Position numbers and translations under genes: made by a program. Positions 12,101 through 24,700 of a DNA stretch of 64,000 nt are shown here, in pieces; positions within the stretch are counted from its first letter, which is position 1, and each line of letters opens with the position of its first letter. Under the pieces are notes generated by a model. That model was not told where the DNA came from, searched no databases, and saw only the letters and a list, made by a program, of their open reading frames with translations. The stretch is from Symbiodinium natans. Taxonomy: Eukaryota > Sar > Dinophyceae > Suessiales > Symbiodiniaceae. Location: the NCBI GenBank assembly GCA_905221605.1, contig CAJNDS010002198.1:25001-89000 (forward strand), given 5' to 3'.

Positions 12101-13846
12101 CTCCTTCTGCCCGTCAGCCTTGAACTTGATCCTCGGGAGAGGCTTCTGGAGCTTCTAGATGGGGTTTGGGGTTTGGGGTTTAGGGTTTAGGGTTTGGGGT
12201 TTAGGGTTTAGGGTTTAGGTTTTAGGGTTTAGGGTTAGGGCTGAGGGGTTGGGGTTGGGAGGGATACTATGATCCCTATCAAGGACTGTTACTCTAAGGG
12301 GAACATCCCAAGTTCTGGAGCTTATAGATTGCATAGTTTCCTCACAGGTTCGCAGGTAGCTATGGGTGCGGGTACATTCTGTGTGGGATGTGTACATAGT
12401 TTAAGGTTTAGGGTTTAGGGTTTAGGGTTTAGGTTTTAGGGTTCAGGGTTCAGGGTTTGGGGTTTAGGGTTAAGCGTTTAGGGTAGTTTCAGGTTTAGGG
12501 TTTAGACTTGTAACCCTAAGCTCTACTTATGTCCATGATCGTGCAAGTAGTGGGGCTGCTGAGGGCTTCAGGGCTTCGAGGGATAGCTCCCCTGTCTGAA
12601 AAGATGAAGGCAAGACTTGCTTGTTTGTAAGGGTTTAGGGTTTGGGATTTAGGGTTTAGGGTTTAGGGTTGAGGGTTGAGGGTTGAGGATTGAGGGCTTA
12701 GGGTTTAGGGTTTAGGGTAGGACCAACATCTCGCGAAAGGCGAGCAAGAGCTTACGTGGAGATTTCTCAGAGACTTCTGTATCCAACTAACCCAGATGTG
12801 AACAGTTTTCAACTGACTGACTCCTATACAACAAGAAAGCCCCAAAAACAAGTAGCTTGTAAAGTTCAATGATTGGCGAGTACAGTAGAACTCATACAGG
12901 CCGGTGGCCTCTTTATCTGCTACCCTTATACCTTAATGTAGGTCCTAGATCCCTGATAAGAACCCCCAATATATGCCCCTATAAAACAGAAACCCTACTT
13001 AAAGAGACCACCAACCCATCTTAGTAGCCCAGTAACCATATTATAATAAGGGCACCCTAAAAAAAGGGTAAAGGGTACCACTGGGCTACCAAGCCATATA
13101 AACCCTAGACGCTGAACCCTGAGCCCTCAACTCGAAATTGACCCCAAAACCCTGAACCCTAAACACTAACCCCTACCCTTACTCAGGACAGCCCGACACA
13201 GAAACCCTACTTCAAGAGACCACCAACCCATATAAAGTAGAACCACTTGGTAGCCATCTTATTATAAGGGCACCCTTTTGGGTTGGTTTCTGTATAAGGG
13301 AAACCGAAACCCAAGAAAAGGGTAAAGGGTACCACTGGGCTACCAAACCATATGAAGCAGGGTTTCTAAAAACCTAAACCCTAAACCCTAAAACCTAAAC
13401 CCTAAACCCTATAAAGTAGAACCAAGAATCTTGCTGGGGGCCTCCACCTTGGGGAAAGTGACGTGGAGGTCGCGGTGGTCCGGGAGGTCCTGGGCTAAGA
13501 CGCGCTCCGACCCAAGATCCTCGAAACCCTAAGCCTGGGTTTAGGGTTTAGGGTTTAGGGTTTAGGGTTTCGGGTTTCGGGTTTAGTGTTTAGGGTTTAG
13601 GATTAGGGTTTAGGTTTTAGGGTTCAGGTCTTAGGGTTTAGGGTGACCCAAAAAACTCTAAATCCTGCACGCCCAAAGGCCTATACACACCCCAAACCCA
13701 CACCCCACACCCCACACCCTAAACCCTAAACCCTAAACCCCAAACCCTAAACCCTAAACCCTAAACCCAGCAAAGGAGCCGGCTTCCAACCAAACTTCTG
13801 AATGGTGCGCATCGGCATGCTGCTCACGGCAGAGTTCTTCGCAATC
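9101..13846 (-). CDS. Papain-like cysteine protease, copy 2
   Basis: Peptidase C1-family protease. Exons 5' to 3': A about 13776-13846, B 13431-13489, C about 12073-12131, D 10652-10758, E 9388-9851, F 9101-9230 with stop TAA at 9101. D holds the oxyanion Gln and catalytic Cys (QGHLGSCTANA-type block). E holds YNERLVEGSV, KVGVCPESVW, GYPFVFGF, catalytic His in LGGHAVCAVGYDD and catalytic Asn in VRNSWGEG. F continues WGDKGYFYMPYEYMCHP and ends AAAKPVKK. Exon A starts IAKNSAV and lacks the VERH start of copies 3 and 5. No MGACES first exon is visible upstream. The donor of exon C runs into a poly-C tract (12050-12073 on +), so that boundary is unsure. B/C and D/E introns start GA, and E/F starts GC. 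Closest to copy 4 in exons A and E (FFKQEPDAK). Confidence 0.8.
12050..12073 (+). repeat. Poly-C tract at an exon boundary
   Basis: A run of over twenty C (poly-G on the coding strand) directly abuts the 3' end of exon C of protease copy 2, in place of the GC donor seen in copies 3, 5 and 6. Confidence 0.8.
13021..13092 (+). mobile_element. Short TIR element, internally deleted copy
   Basis: Keeps both ends of the GGTAGCCC family (TTAGTAGCCCAGTAACCAT and GGTACCACTGGGCTACCAAG) but lost the central part. It is in the C/B intron of protease copy 2. Confidence 0.7.
13246..13347 (+). mobile_element. Short TIR element, second of a duplicated pair
   Basis: Ends CTTGGTAGCC and GGTACCACTGGGCTACCAAA. 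The 35 bp before it (GAAACCCTACTTCAAGAGAC...) also precede the copy at 13021, so the element and its flank were duplicated together. Confidence 0.65.
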
Positions 13847-14315
13847 CTGGTTGGGGGGCGAGGTCTTTCAGGTTTAGGGTTTAGGGTTTAGGGTTTCGGG
13901 TTTCGGGTTTAGGGTCTAAGGGGATTTCTGCTTGAAACCCTGAACCCTAAGCCCGAAACCCTAGAACCGAAACCCTATACCTGCTGCTAAAACTACCCAC
14001 GAACCTCCAAGCAGGCTGTTGAGGGTCTTCTTGGCGAGCCGAAACTCTGACCCTAAACCCTAAACCCTAAACCCTAAACCCCTTTCAGGGCTCTAGGAAC
14101 GCCGCCCGAATTGAACGCCTGGACCTTCCTGAAAAGGGTTTAGGGTTTAGGGTTTAGGGTTTAGGGTTTAGGGTTTAGGGTTTAGGGTTTAGGGTTTAGG
14201 GTTTAGGGTTTAGGGTTTAGGGTAAGTTTAGGGTTGATGCACCAAGCCCGCAAGAGGGCTGCATTCTTGAAAGATGCTTGCCTACTGCCGATGCATGTGC
14301 CACCCTCACCCCCTC
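13847..14315. other. Short spacer between protease copies 2 and 3
   Basis: Only 469 bp: TTTAGGG-type arrays (13870-13920, 14135-14223), a CCCTAAA stretch and about 100 bp of unique sequence near 13990-14040. No exon Z for copy 2 is recognisable. Confidence 0.6.
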
Positions 14316-17300
14316 TCAGGGGGATGCTGCCGACGTGCTGCCTAGAAGCGTGAACTCCGTCTTCTGAGCGTTCTTGAAGCCCTCCACCCAGTTGATGGCC
14401 CAGAAGTCGGAGGCAAGCAAAGGGTGGCAGATGTACTCGTAGGGCATGTAGAAGTAGCCCTTGTCACCCCACCTGAGAAGTAGCAACAGAAATATACAAA
14501 CCCTGCCACCCTGCCCTAACCCAAACCAAAGCTCAGTCGGGCCGCCCCTCTCCCCAGGAGTTGCGGACGATGAAGCACTGCTGGAAGTCGTCGTAGCCCA
14601 CGGCGCACACAGCGTGCCCACCCAGCTGCTGGTCGTTCGCCTGGGGCATCACCATCTTGCCAGTCCTGGCGACCTCTGCTGTCTGGAAGCTTGACAGGAC
14701 AGTAAAGCCGAAGACGAACGGATAGCCGTTCTTGATGCACATTTTCATCTGGCTCAGGTCCTGTGCAACGCGGGCGTAGCCCATGACCTTGCACTTCTGC
14801 GCGATCTCGTAGGACCTGGTGTCCGGCTGCTGCTTGAAGAAGTCAGGGCCATCGTCGTACTTCCAGACGCTCTCGGGGCACACGCCCACCTTGGACATGA
14901 CCTTGATGCCGTCGCGGATCATGGCCCCGGCGTCCTGGTTCACGCTGCCCTCCACCAGGCGCTCGTTGTAGTAGATGAAGAGGCGGCTCGGGGTGAAGTC
15001 GGCGAAGTCCTCGCACGAGCCCGAAACCCCTAGCATCCCAAGAACAGCCTCCCTAGATTCTGAGCTCGAGAACCAATCAAGCTAGGCAGCTAGGCACTAT
15101 GACATCTGTTTTGCTTGCGCAGTATATCTCAGAGTTTCGACCATTTAGGCGTCGTTGTCCAACCCCCATCCTAACACCCTCAACCCTCAACCCTAAAGTC
15201 TGAACCCTAACCTCCAGTAAGGTATCCTTGTGGTTCTAAACCCTAAACCCTAAACCCTAAACCCCAAACCCCAAACCCTAAACCCTAAACGCTAAACCCT
15301 AAACCCTAAACCCTAAACTCTAAACCCAGGGGTGTCCTTGCCGTTCTCCACCTCCATCTTGTGCAGCGTGAAGTGGAAGGCGGCTGCCAAGGCGTTGGCC
15401 GTGCAGCTGCCAAGATGGCCCTGGTTGAAGATGGGGAAGCCACCTGGAACTTCAAAAGGGTTAAGGGTTTAGGGTTTAGGTTTAGGGTTGAGGGTTTAGG
15501 GTTTAGGGTTTAGGGTTCAGGGTTCAGGGTTTAGGGCAGCTCTGCACTTTGCGAGCATGCACGGGAGCAAAGGAGGAACAAACAGGGTAGCCTATTTTTG
15601 GTTTCAGCGCGTTTTGGACCCTACACCCTAAACCCTAAGCCCTAAGCCCTAGACCCTAAACCCTAAGCCCTAAACCCTAAGCCCTAAGCCCTAAGCCCTA
15701 AACCCTAACCCTAAGCCCTAAACCCTAAGCCCTAAGCCCTAAGCCCTAAGCCCTAACCCTAAACCCTAAACCCTAAACCCTAAACCCTAAACCCTAAACC
15801 CTAAACCCTAAACCCTAAACCCTAAACCCTAAAGAACAGGAATAAGGGCCGACTCTGGCTCAAAGTGCGAACGCCATGAACGGCCCATCCCCCCTGAAAC
15901 GGACAAAGCGAAGCAGAGAGTAGGCCGAGAGGCAGGAAAAGGGTTTAGGGTTTAGGGTTTAGGGTTTAGGGTTTAGGGTTTAGGGTTTAGGGTTTAGGGT
16001 TTAGGGTTTAGGGTTTAGAGTTTAGGGTTTAGGGTTTAGGGTTTAGGGTTTAGGGTTTAGGGTTTAGGGTTTAGGGTTGAGGGATAAAGTACGTCGCCAC
16101 ACCTCGTCACCTCAGACGCCTAGGGCTTTTAGGATTCTGGGGCTTAGGTTTTAGGGTTTAGGGGTTCAGGGGTTCAGGGTTTAGGGCAGTTTGGGGAAGT
16201 GCATGAGACCGAGGTAAGAGCACGACTTGTCACCTCAGACGGCGCCCAAAAACCGCGCATCAGACGATCAAAACCGCGAGCCTCGAAGTGAATCATGCGC
16301 CTAAAAACCCTAGACCCTAAACCTCTGTCTCTTGTTCGGGCCTAAACCCTAAACCCTAAACCCTAAACCCTGTAAACAAATTCAATAATAACTTGGAAGC
16401 ATGGCTTGCGGCGACAGAGCCGAGGATGGGGGCGTTCGGGTTCGCGCCCGTGAGCAAAGGGCTTAGGGTTTAGGGTTTAGGGTTTAGGGTTTAGGGTTTA
16501 GGGTTTAGGGCAACCAGAGGCGAACCTTAAGCCGTGAACCCAGCACCCCGGGCCCTAAAACTCCCAATCCCTAAGCCCGAGATGCCTTAAGCACCTCAAC
16601 CCTAAACCCTAAACCCTAAACCCTAAACCCCAAACCCTAAACCCCCCACCCTAAGCCTAAGCCTTAAGCAGAAGACAGATCACCCTCGAGAGCATGAAGG
16701 TACTGAGATCAGCCGCCGTTCATCGGGCGCAGGTCCACGATCTCGTTTGTGCCATCCGCCTTCTTCTTGATCCTTTGTTTGGGGTCTAGGGTCTAGGGTC
16801 TAGGGTTTAGGGTTTAGGGTAATGGGTAATGGGTAATGGGTAATGGGTAATGGGTAATGGGTAATGGGTAATGGGTAATGGGTAATGGGCCACTGTGAGC
16901 CCAAGGCTTCAGAACCCTCTAAAACAAGTATGGGGCTATGTTCACGACCCTCAACCCTAAACCCTAACCCTGAACCCTAAACCCTAGACTCTAGACCCCA
17001 AACCCCAAACCCCATTTAATTTCCCTTACAAGGATTATGGTGGGGAAGTTTAGGGTTTGGGGTTAGAGGGTTTAGGGGGTAGAGGGTTTAGGGGCTTAGG
17101 GGCATTCCAGCAAGCCACTCTTGGGGGTTACGATAATCAGGGAACCTAACATAAACCACCAAAACAGTAGGACTCCCTTATCATCAGGACCCAATAAGGT
17201 ACCCCTAATTTCGTAAGCCCACAGTTCTCAAAGATCAGCCTGAGCTCTAAACACCCTGGGCCTCGCCCTCCGCAAAATTCCAACTGCCCGCCGCAAGCCC

Positions 17301-19226
17301 TCTAGAGCCTAGACTCCTAGTACCCTCTGGGCCGTAGAAACCGACACAACCCGGAAAACGCCCCAACCCTAAACCCTAAACCCCAAACCCTAAACCCTAA
17401 ATCCTAAACCCCAAACCCTAAACCCTAAACCCTACAAAACCCTACAAAACCCTACAACCCCCCTTCGGCACTGCCAGGCTTCGAGCTGGGGGCATCCACA
17501 GTTGGAAAGGTCATGCGGAGGTCGCGATGATCAGGAAGGTCCTGCTCTGCCAAGAGATGGGGGCAGGCCGTACACCGGTTTAGGGTTTAGGGTTTAGGGT
17601 TTAGGGTTTCGGGTTTAGGGTTTAGGGTTTCGGGTTTAGGGGCCCCTAAACCCTAAATACTTGGTAGCCCAGTAACCATATTAGAATAAGGGGTACCCTT
17701 GTTCGGGGTTGGTTACTTTAGAAGGGAACCTTGAGCCCAACAGCAAAGAAAAGGGTTCCACTGTTCTACCAAGGATACAGGTAGTATTCAACTCGTCTTG
17801 TGCCATTGAAACATCAAGCCTAGAATTTGCCAAACCTTCGACGTTGTTTCGGCTGTCAGCCGCGAGGAGGAATACATGAAAACCCCGTCTGCGACTGCTG
17901 TATGGGTTGCTTAGCAGGAGACTCTTATATACCCCGTATATACGCTGTACAAATTAAGGGCCTATGCATCAGAACCCTTTAAAGGAGCCCATGCAACTAC
18001 CCTTTAATCTGCTGCAGGGTTCAGGATTCAGAGTTCTTTCGGGAGCAAGCTGCAAACGATGCCCTAAACCTCAGGAGGGAAGGAAACCCCAAACCTTAAA
18101 CCTAAACCATAAACCCCAAACTCAAACCAAACTAAGCCCGGAATAAACCCCTTTCACCCCTAAACCCTAAATCCTAAACCCTAAACCTAAACCCTAAACC
18201 CTAAACCCTAAACCCTAAACCCTGAACCCTCCCAAACCCTAAACCCTAAGCCCCCCAGGCCCCCAGCACCGAATTCTTGACAGGTGGCCGGCTTCCAGCC
18301 AAACTTCTGCACGGTGCGGCTTTCCATGCCGCTCATGGCGGCATGGCGCTCGACCTGCCAACTTCAGGGGTCGGGCCCTAGTCCCTAAACCCTAAACCCT
18401 AAACCCTGAACCCTGCACCCTGCACCCTAAACCCTAAACCTAACCCCTAAACCCTGAGCTTTCAGACCAACTGCCGGGCTGCAAGAATCCTCAACCCCCT
18501 CCATGCTGCACCCTTCTTATATAAAAATCACACCGCCGGAATGCACCTCCATCCAGCTCCCCCCAGGTGGCGCCCAAACCCAAACACACGACCCGAAGCC
18601 CCATGTCGGTTTCAGGGTTCAGGGTTTAGGGTTTAGGGATCTTACAAGGTTTAGGGGCCGCATGCACCCACCATGATGGTGGTCAGATATGCACTTGCAC
18701 AAGTCCGAGTTCTTAAATGTCACATGGCGCCCATGGGTTGTGCCTAGGGAGACTTTGGGGTTTGGGGTTTAGGGTTTAGGTTGGAACCCTAAACCCTAAA
18801 CCCCAAACCCCACACCCTAAACCTCAGGGTTAGGGTTTAGGGAAGAAGCTGCCTCTGATGTCAGACCCCTGGGAGCGAGGTGGTGCCATACTTGCATAGG
18901 AGTCGCAGCCGCTGCGTGAGAACACGCCTGAAACCCGAAACCCCAAATCCCAACCCAACGCCAAAAACCCAAAACATCCCAAACCCTAAACCCTAAACCC
19001 TAAACCCTAAACCCTAAACCCTAAACCCTAAACCCTAAACCCTAAACCCTAAACCCTAAACCCTAAACCCTAAACCCTAAACCCTAAACCCTAAACCCTA
19101 AACCCTAAACCTAAACCCTAAACCCTAAACCCTAAACCCTAAACCCTAAACCCTATGGACAAGAAACCTCCTAAGACGAGCCTTGAACTCACCCACCTGA
19201 GCCGGTGCGCTCTCGCAGGCTCCCAT
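14316..19226 (-). CDS. Papain-like cysteine protease, copy 3 (complete model)
   Basis: The best complete model of the family. Exons: Z 19182-19226 (ATG at 19226), A 18277-18354, B 17483-17541, C 16714-16772, D 15337-15443, E 14546-15009, F 14316-14472 with TGA at 14316. Lengths sum to 969 nt, giving 322 residues plus stop. The N-terminus MGACESAPAQVGEFK has Gly2 and Cys4, the pattern for N-myristoylation and palmitoylation. No signal peptide is seen, so a membrane-tethered cytosolic enzyme is inferred. Then follow a C1-type VDLRPMNGG segment, GSCTANALAAA (catalytic Cys), GGHAVCAVGYDD (His) and NSWGEG (Asn). The C-terminus is EFTLLGSTSAASP, different from copy 2. Intron starts by position are Z/A GC, A/B GA, B/C GA, C/D GC, D/E GA and E/F GC. 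None is GT. Substrate unknown. Confidence 0.85.
15741..16080. repeat. Facing telomere-type arrays (CCCTAAA)n then (TTTAGGG)n
   Basis: A CCCTAAA array (15741-15834) and a TTTAGGG array (15943-16080) face each other across about 108 bp of unique sequence, forming a long inverted repeat in the D/C intron of protease copy 3. Confidence 0.9.
16817..16889 (+). repeat. Variant heptamer array (TGGGTAA)n
   Basis: About ten units of GGGTAAT next to exon C of protease copy 3. Another telomere-length (7-bp) but altered repeat. Confidence 0.9.
17660..17773 (+). mobile_element. Short TIR element (GGTAGCCC family)
   Basis: 114 bp, CTTGGTAGCCCAGTAACCAT to CTGTTCTACCAAG, with inverted ends and the internal GGTACCC and AAAAGGG blocks. 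In the A/B intron of protease copy 3. Confidence 0.75.
18980..19157 (+). repeat. Long (CCCTAAA)n array next to the first exon of copy 3
   Basis: About 25 units with one CCTAAA slip, ending some 25 bp from exon Z (19182-19226). Confidence 0.9.
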
Positions 19227-20376
19227 ATTGCCTCCACACGGAGGACCAACCCTACAAACCCTGGAAACACCCTACAAACAAACCCTGCAAACCCTCTTAG
19301 GGTTTAGGGGTTTAGGGTTTAGGGGTTTAGGGTTTGGAGTTTAGGAAGGTGCCCAAGTCCTTCATTCCCTCAGGTGTTCTAGGGATTCGGCATAGGATGA
19401 GGCTTTAAGGGGCGACTGATTCGGGCTGGGGTTTGGGGTTTGGTCTTTTGGGTTTAGGGTTTAGGGTCGAGGGTTTAGGGTTTCTTAGGGTGTACTGCGT
19501 CAAAAACACGACGTATTAGAAGCGGGGTTTATATTGCTGTTGATAATATTGGTGCGTGTATATAGTTGGTGTCCTATTGGCGATACAAGGAATATAAACC
19601 CTAAACCCCAAACACTTCATATACCTCCAGCTGTCCTAATTTTGCCCTACTTATGACGACCCCTGAGTCGACAAGTTTGACTTAGAGCTTAGGCCCAAAC
19701 CCCTAAACCCTAAATCCTAAGCCCTAAACCCTAAACCCCAAACCCTAAATCCTAACCCCGAACCCCAATCAACCGGAGACCTCTGCGAACTCTCTGGGAT
19801 GCGGGACTTCATGGTGTTTGGGTTTAAGGTTTTTGGGGTTTGGGGTTTGGGGTTTAGTGTTTCGGTTTTAGGGTTTAGGGTTTTGGGGTTTTGGGTTTGG
19901 GGTTTAGGGTGTAGGGTTTTGGGTTTAGGGTTTAGGGTTATGATGGTTAAGGGTTTAGGGTTTTGGAGGCAAATCAGGGGCTAAGGCTCAGATGTACCCT
20001 CAACCCTTCTCTACTTCCCCTTAGAACCGAAACAAACACATTCTTACCAGCTCCCTGAGGGCGTTAAACAAACAAAACGAGTACAAACATTATTCCAAGG
20101 CAACACACTCTAAACCCTAAACCCATAAACCCATAAACCCTAAACCCTAAACCCTGAACCCTAAACCCCAAGCCCTAAACCCTAAGCCCCAAGCCCTAAG
20201 CCCTAAAGCCAAGGCCCTGCCTCACGGGACGGTTGCTTGTAAGCAAGTCTGGGCACGTGTCACAGGGCTCGAGCCAAAGCAAGGGAGCTTCTGGGCCTGG
20301 GTGTATTGAGGGCTTGGGGTTTAGGGTTTAGGGCTTGGGGTTTAAGGTTTAGGGTTTAGGGTTTAGGGTTTAGGGT

Positions 20377-20408
<32 letters not shown>

Positions 20409-21749
20409 GGTTTAGGGTTTAGGGTCTGCGGTTTAGGGTTTAGGGGGGTCTCCGGAGTGGATCTCACAACGCCCCCCTGGCCGGAACACCCGGAGCTCTA
20501 AAAACCCCCTGAAGCCCCGAAGTCCCCAAGACTCTCTTGGGTTTAGGGTTTAGGGTTAGGGTTTAGGGTGTAGGGTTTAGGGTTTAGGGTTTAGGGTTTA
20601 GGGTTTAGGGTTTAGGGTTCCCTCATACCCCTTTGCCACCTGAGACCATCCCAGTTCCCTAAATCCTAAACCCAAAGCCCGAAACCCTAAATCCTGTACC
20701 CCTTGCACTTCTCACCGCGTTCACGTCCCCCTACAACCTTAAAACCCCGCAAGGTTGAAAGCAAGGCGTGACCGTTCTCCTAGGCATTTTGGACTCAGTT
20801 CAGATTTAGTCGGGCTCAGGATGAAGTCTCCTGTGCAGTAAGACTCTCTGTTTTGCTATCGCTATACCCTAAACCCTAAACCCTAAACCCTAAACCCTAA
20901 ACACTAAACCCTAAACTCTCTCTCTCCCTCTCCCTCTTTGCCTGCGCTGAGGCCGTGCTGTGAGGTTTTTATGGTTTCTCAAATCACAGCTTTTTTTGGG
21001 TTTTGCGCCGCTGATAGATTTGCCGATCAGGGGCACAAAAAGGAAAGGCCAGAGTGCATGAGCAGACATCTCATCGTATGGCTGCTCCGTTTCCGCAGTT
21101 TCTGCTCAAAACCTAAACAAGAGCCTCTGAAGCTCTCCACAGCAAGCTGCTGTACATCGTCATCCCCTCTGCGCTGCGAGGGATGGGTCCCCTCCCCCTG
21201 AAAAAAACACACTCTTTAAAACCCTGAATCCCTGAATCCCTAAACCCTAAACCCTAAACCCTAAACCCTAAACCCTAAACCGCAGGGGAAGGTGTACACA
21301 CTGAGTTTACAGGATCCCGTGCGCAGCTCAGTCCTCTGTCCGGCCAATCACCTTGGAACTCGCGAAGAGGTTTAGGGTTTAGGGTTAGGGTTTAGGGTTT
21401 AGGGTTTCGGGCTTAGGGCTTACGGCTTAGGGTCTAGGGCTTAAGGTTTAGGCTTTAGGGTTTACGGTTCAGAGCTTGGGGTTTAAGAGGGTTCAGGGGG
21501 CATGTCCACCACAGCAGAAGCCCAAAAGCGGCAACCCAGCCTTTTGAAAAACAAACAAAATGGTGCAAGGCGTTAAACCCTAAACCCTAAACCCTAAACC
21601 CCCAACCCTAAACCCTAAACCCTAAATCAAGTGCAACCCGGCTGCAGCTCGTCACTGAAGGAATGCCGAATCAGGAACACATCAACGGACGCCTACTTCT
21701 TGACCTTAGCTGCTCTCGAAACTTCCGTGCAGGGTTTAGGGTTCAGGGT
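19227..21749. other. Spacer between protease copies 3 and 4
   Basis: No gene supported. Telomere-type arrays in both orientations (19300-19345, 19720-19960, 20110-20200, 20325-20440, 20540-20620, 20865-20920, 21240-21280, 21365-21400) and a relic of a shared spacer repeat (20998-21366). Confidence 0.6.
20998..21366. repeat. Diverged spacer repeat, copy 2
   Basis: Counterpart of 8488-8830: the same order of short matches around a telomere-type array, upstream of protease copy 3. Open frames here on either strand are not conserved between the two copies, so it is not coding. Confidence 0.5.
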
Positions 21750-24700
21750 TTAGAGTGGAGGGTTGACGGTAGAAGTAGACAGCACTTTTTCAAGAGCGGT
21801 CCCAGCGACCGGCTTCGCAGCGGCATTCTTGAAGCCCTCCACCCAGTTGATGGCCCAGAAGTCGGAGGCAAGCGAGGGGTGGCACATGAACTCATAGGGC
21901 ATGTAGAAGTAACCCTTGTCACCCCACCTGAGATGGATACACCTTATAAACCCCAGGCCCTAGACGCTGAACCCTGAACCCTCAACCCGAAATTTACCCC
22001 AAACCCTGAACCCTGAACCCTAGAACCCTAGAACCCTAGAACCCTAGAACCCTAGAACCCTAGAACCCTAGAACCCTAGAACCCTATAACCCTATAGCCT
22101 TATAACCCTATAACCCTATAACTCTATAACCCTATAACCCTTAGGGCAACAGAGTTGAGTCCGGCTGCCCCTCTCCCCAGGAGTTGCGCACGATGAAGCA
22201 CTGCTGGAAGTCGTCGTAGCCTACCGCGCACACGGCATGGCCGCCCAGCTGTTGATCGCCCGGCTGGGGCATCACCATCTTGCCGGTCCTGGCAACCTCC
22301 GCTGTCTGGAAGCTTGACAGGACGGCAAAGCCGAAGACGAAGGGGTAGCCGCTCTTGAGGCACATCTTGAACTGGCTCAGGTCCTGTGCAACGCGGGCGT
22401 AGCCCATGACCCTGCACTTCTGCGCAATCTCGTAGGACTTGGCGTCCGGCTCCTGCTTGAAGAAGTTGGGGCCATCGTCGTACTTCCAGACGCTCTCGGG
22501 GCACACGCCCACCTTGGACATGACCTTGATGCCGTCGCGGATCATGGCCCCGGCGTCCTGGCTCACGCTGCCCTCCACCAGGCGCTCGTTGTAGTAGATG
22601 AAGAGGCGGCTCGGGGTGAAGTCCGCGAAATCCTCTAGGTCTAAGCTACTATACCCTAGCCAACTCCCCCCAAAACTCGAAAATTCCGACGTTTGGCTTT
22701 CATAGCACCACATTGACATCCCGAGGCCTTTCCAAGAACAAGCTGCAGGGTTTAAGGCGCACATAGAGTTTAGGGTTTTGGGGTTCGGTGCGGGACGCGG
22801 GGCTTAGGTTCAACAGCCAGTTCAGGATGGCCTCATAAGGCACCCTTGCTATATCGTATATATGTGCGTATATATATATATGTTTATGTGTTTACTTTTC
22901 GAAGATGAGAATATATATATATATATATACATATGGTCCCCCCGCTCCCAATGGACCCACCTCGACAACTAAGACCCCTAGAGAAGGAGGGCCCACAACT
23001 TGGATTTCCTTCACCCCAGCCCTCCCGCCCTTACCCCCAATTAGGACGTCCTAAACCCTAAACCCTAAACCCTAAACCCTAAACCCTAAACCCTAAACCC
23101 TATAGTCCCAGGGTGTCCTTGTGGTTCTCCACCGTCATCTTGTGCAACGTGAAGTGGAACGCGGCTGCCAAGGCGTTGGCCGTACAGCTACCGAGGTGCC
23201 CCTGGTCGAAGATTGGGAAGCCACCTGGACCCCACAAAACTAATTGAAGGGTTCAGGGTTTAAGGTTCAAGGTTTAAGGTTTAGGGTTCAAGGTTTAAAG
23301 TTTAAGGTTTCATGTTTAAGGTTTCATGTTTAGGTTTTAAAAGGTTTAGGGTTTAGCGTTTAAGGTTTAAGGTTTAGTGCTAGGGCTGAAGGTTTCATGA
23401 GGAGTGACAAGTCAGGTTACAAGTCGTAGGATGACTAGGAAAGCTAGTAGGCCTCCCCTATCTTGCGCATCAGAAGATTTCGCATCAGAAGATGTCGCAA
23501 ACATCGTAAGGCCACCCCAGTGCCCTCACCAAACGGTGCAGACCCTAGACCCTAGACCCTAAACCCTAAACCCTAAACCCTAAACCCTGGATCCTAGTGG
23601 GTGTGGGTGAAGTCCCAACTTTCGTACGGGTCTAGGGTTTAGGGCTTCGACTTAACAAGCCTAAACCCTAAACCCTAGACCCTAGACCCTAAACCCTAAA
23701 CCCTAAACCCTAAACCCTAAACCCCCCCACCCCCCCCCCCCCCCCCCCCCCCCCTTCTACATCTCCCCGGAAACGCCCCCGCCGTTCAGTGGGCGAAGAT
23801 CGACGAGCTCCTTGGATCCCTCGGCCTTCTTCTTGATCCTTGCGGATGGGTTTGGGGTTTAGGGTTTGGGGTTTAGGGTTTAGGGTTTAGGGTTTGGGTT
23901 TTGGGGTTTGGGGTTTAGGGTTTAGGGGGTTTGGGGTTTGGGGTTTAGGGTTTAGGTTTGGGTTTGGGGTTTGGGTTTGGGGTTTGGGGCTTAGGGTTAG
24001 GGTTTGGGTTGGGGTTTAGGGTTTGGGTTTTTAGGGTTTAGGGTTTGGGGGGTTTAGGGTTTAGGGTTTAGGGTTTAGGTTTAGGGGGGTTTAGGGTTTA
24101 GGGTTTGGGGTTTGGGGTTTGGGGTTGGGGTTTGGGGTTTGGGGTTTGGGGTTTGGGGTTTGGGGTTTGGGGTTTGGGGTTTGGGGTTTGGGGTTTGGGG
24201 TTTGGGGTTTGGGGTTTGGGGTTTGGGGTTTGGGGTTTGGGGTTTGGGGTTTGGGGTTTAGGGTTTGGGGTCCAGGGTTTAGGGTTGAGGGTGCTTAGGG
24301 GGATTCAGGTGTTTATCTAGAGGTTTTTTGGGGATTTAGGGTTCTAGGTTTCTAGGGTTTAGGGTTAATTCAGAGCTTAGGGTTTCGGGTTTTGTTAGGG
24401 ATTGAGATGGGTAGTGGGCATGGGGGCTCAGGGCTTTGCATTGCCTTGCGCGTTTCCAACTTGCGACTCTTCATTGGCCAGGTTTGGCCAGCAAATTGTC
24501 CTTGAACCCCTAAACCCTAAACCCTAATTAATCCTAAACCATGAACCCCGAACCCTGAACCACAAGCTACGGAATGTGACATTGCCACGTGCCGAGGCGT
24601 CCGACTACCTTGAGGTCCGAGTTGTGGAATTTCTAGAGGCTTTGCTCTTGAGCGCGACGGATTATCGACTCATGTCCCAGACTGGGAGGTTCATAGGCTA

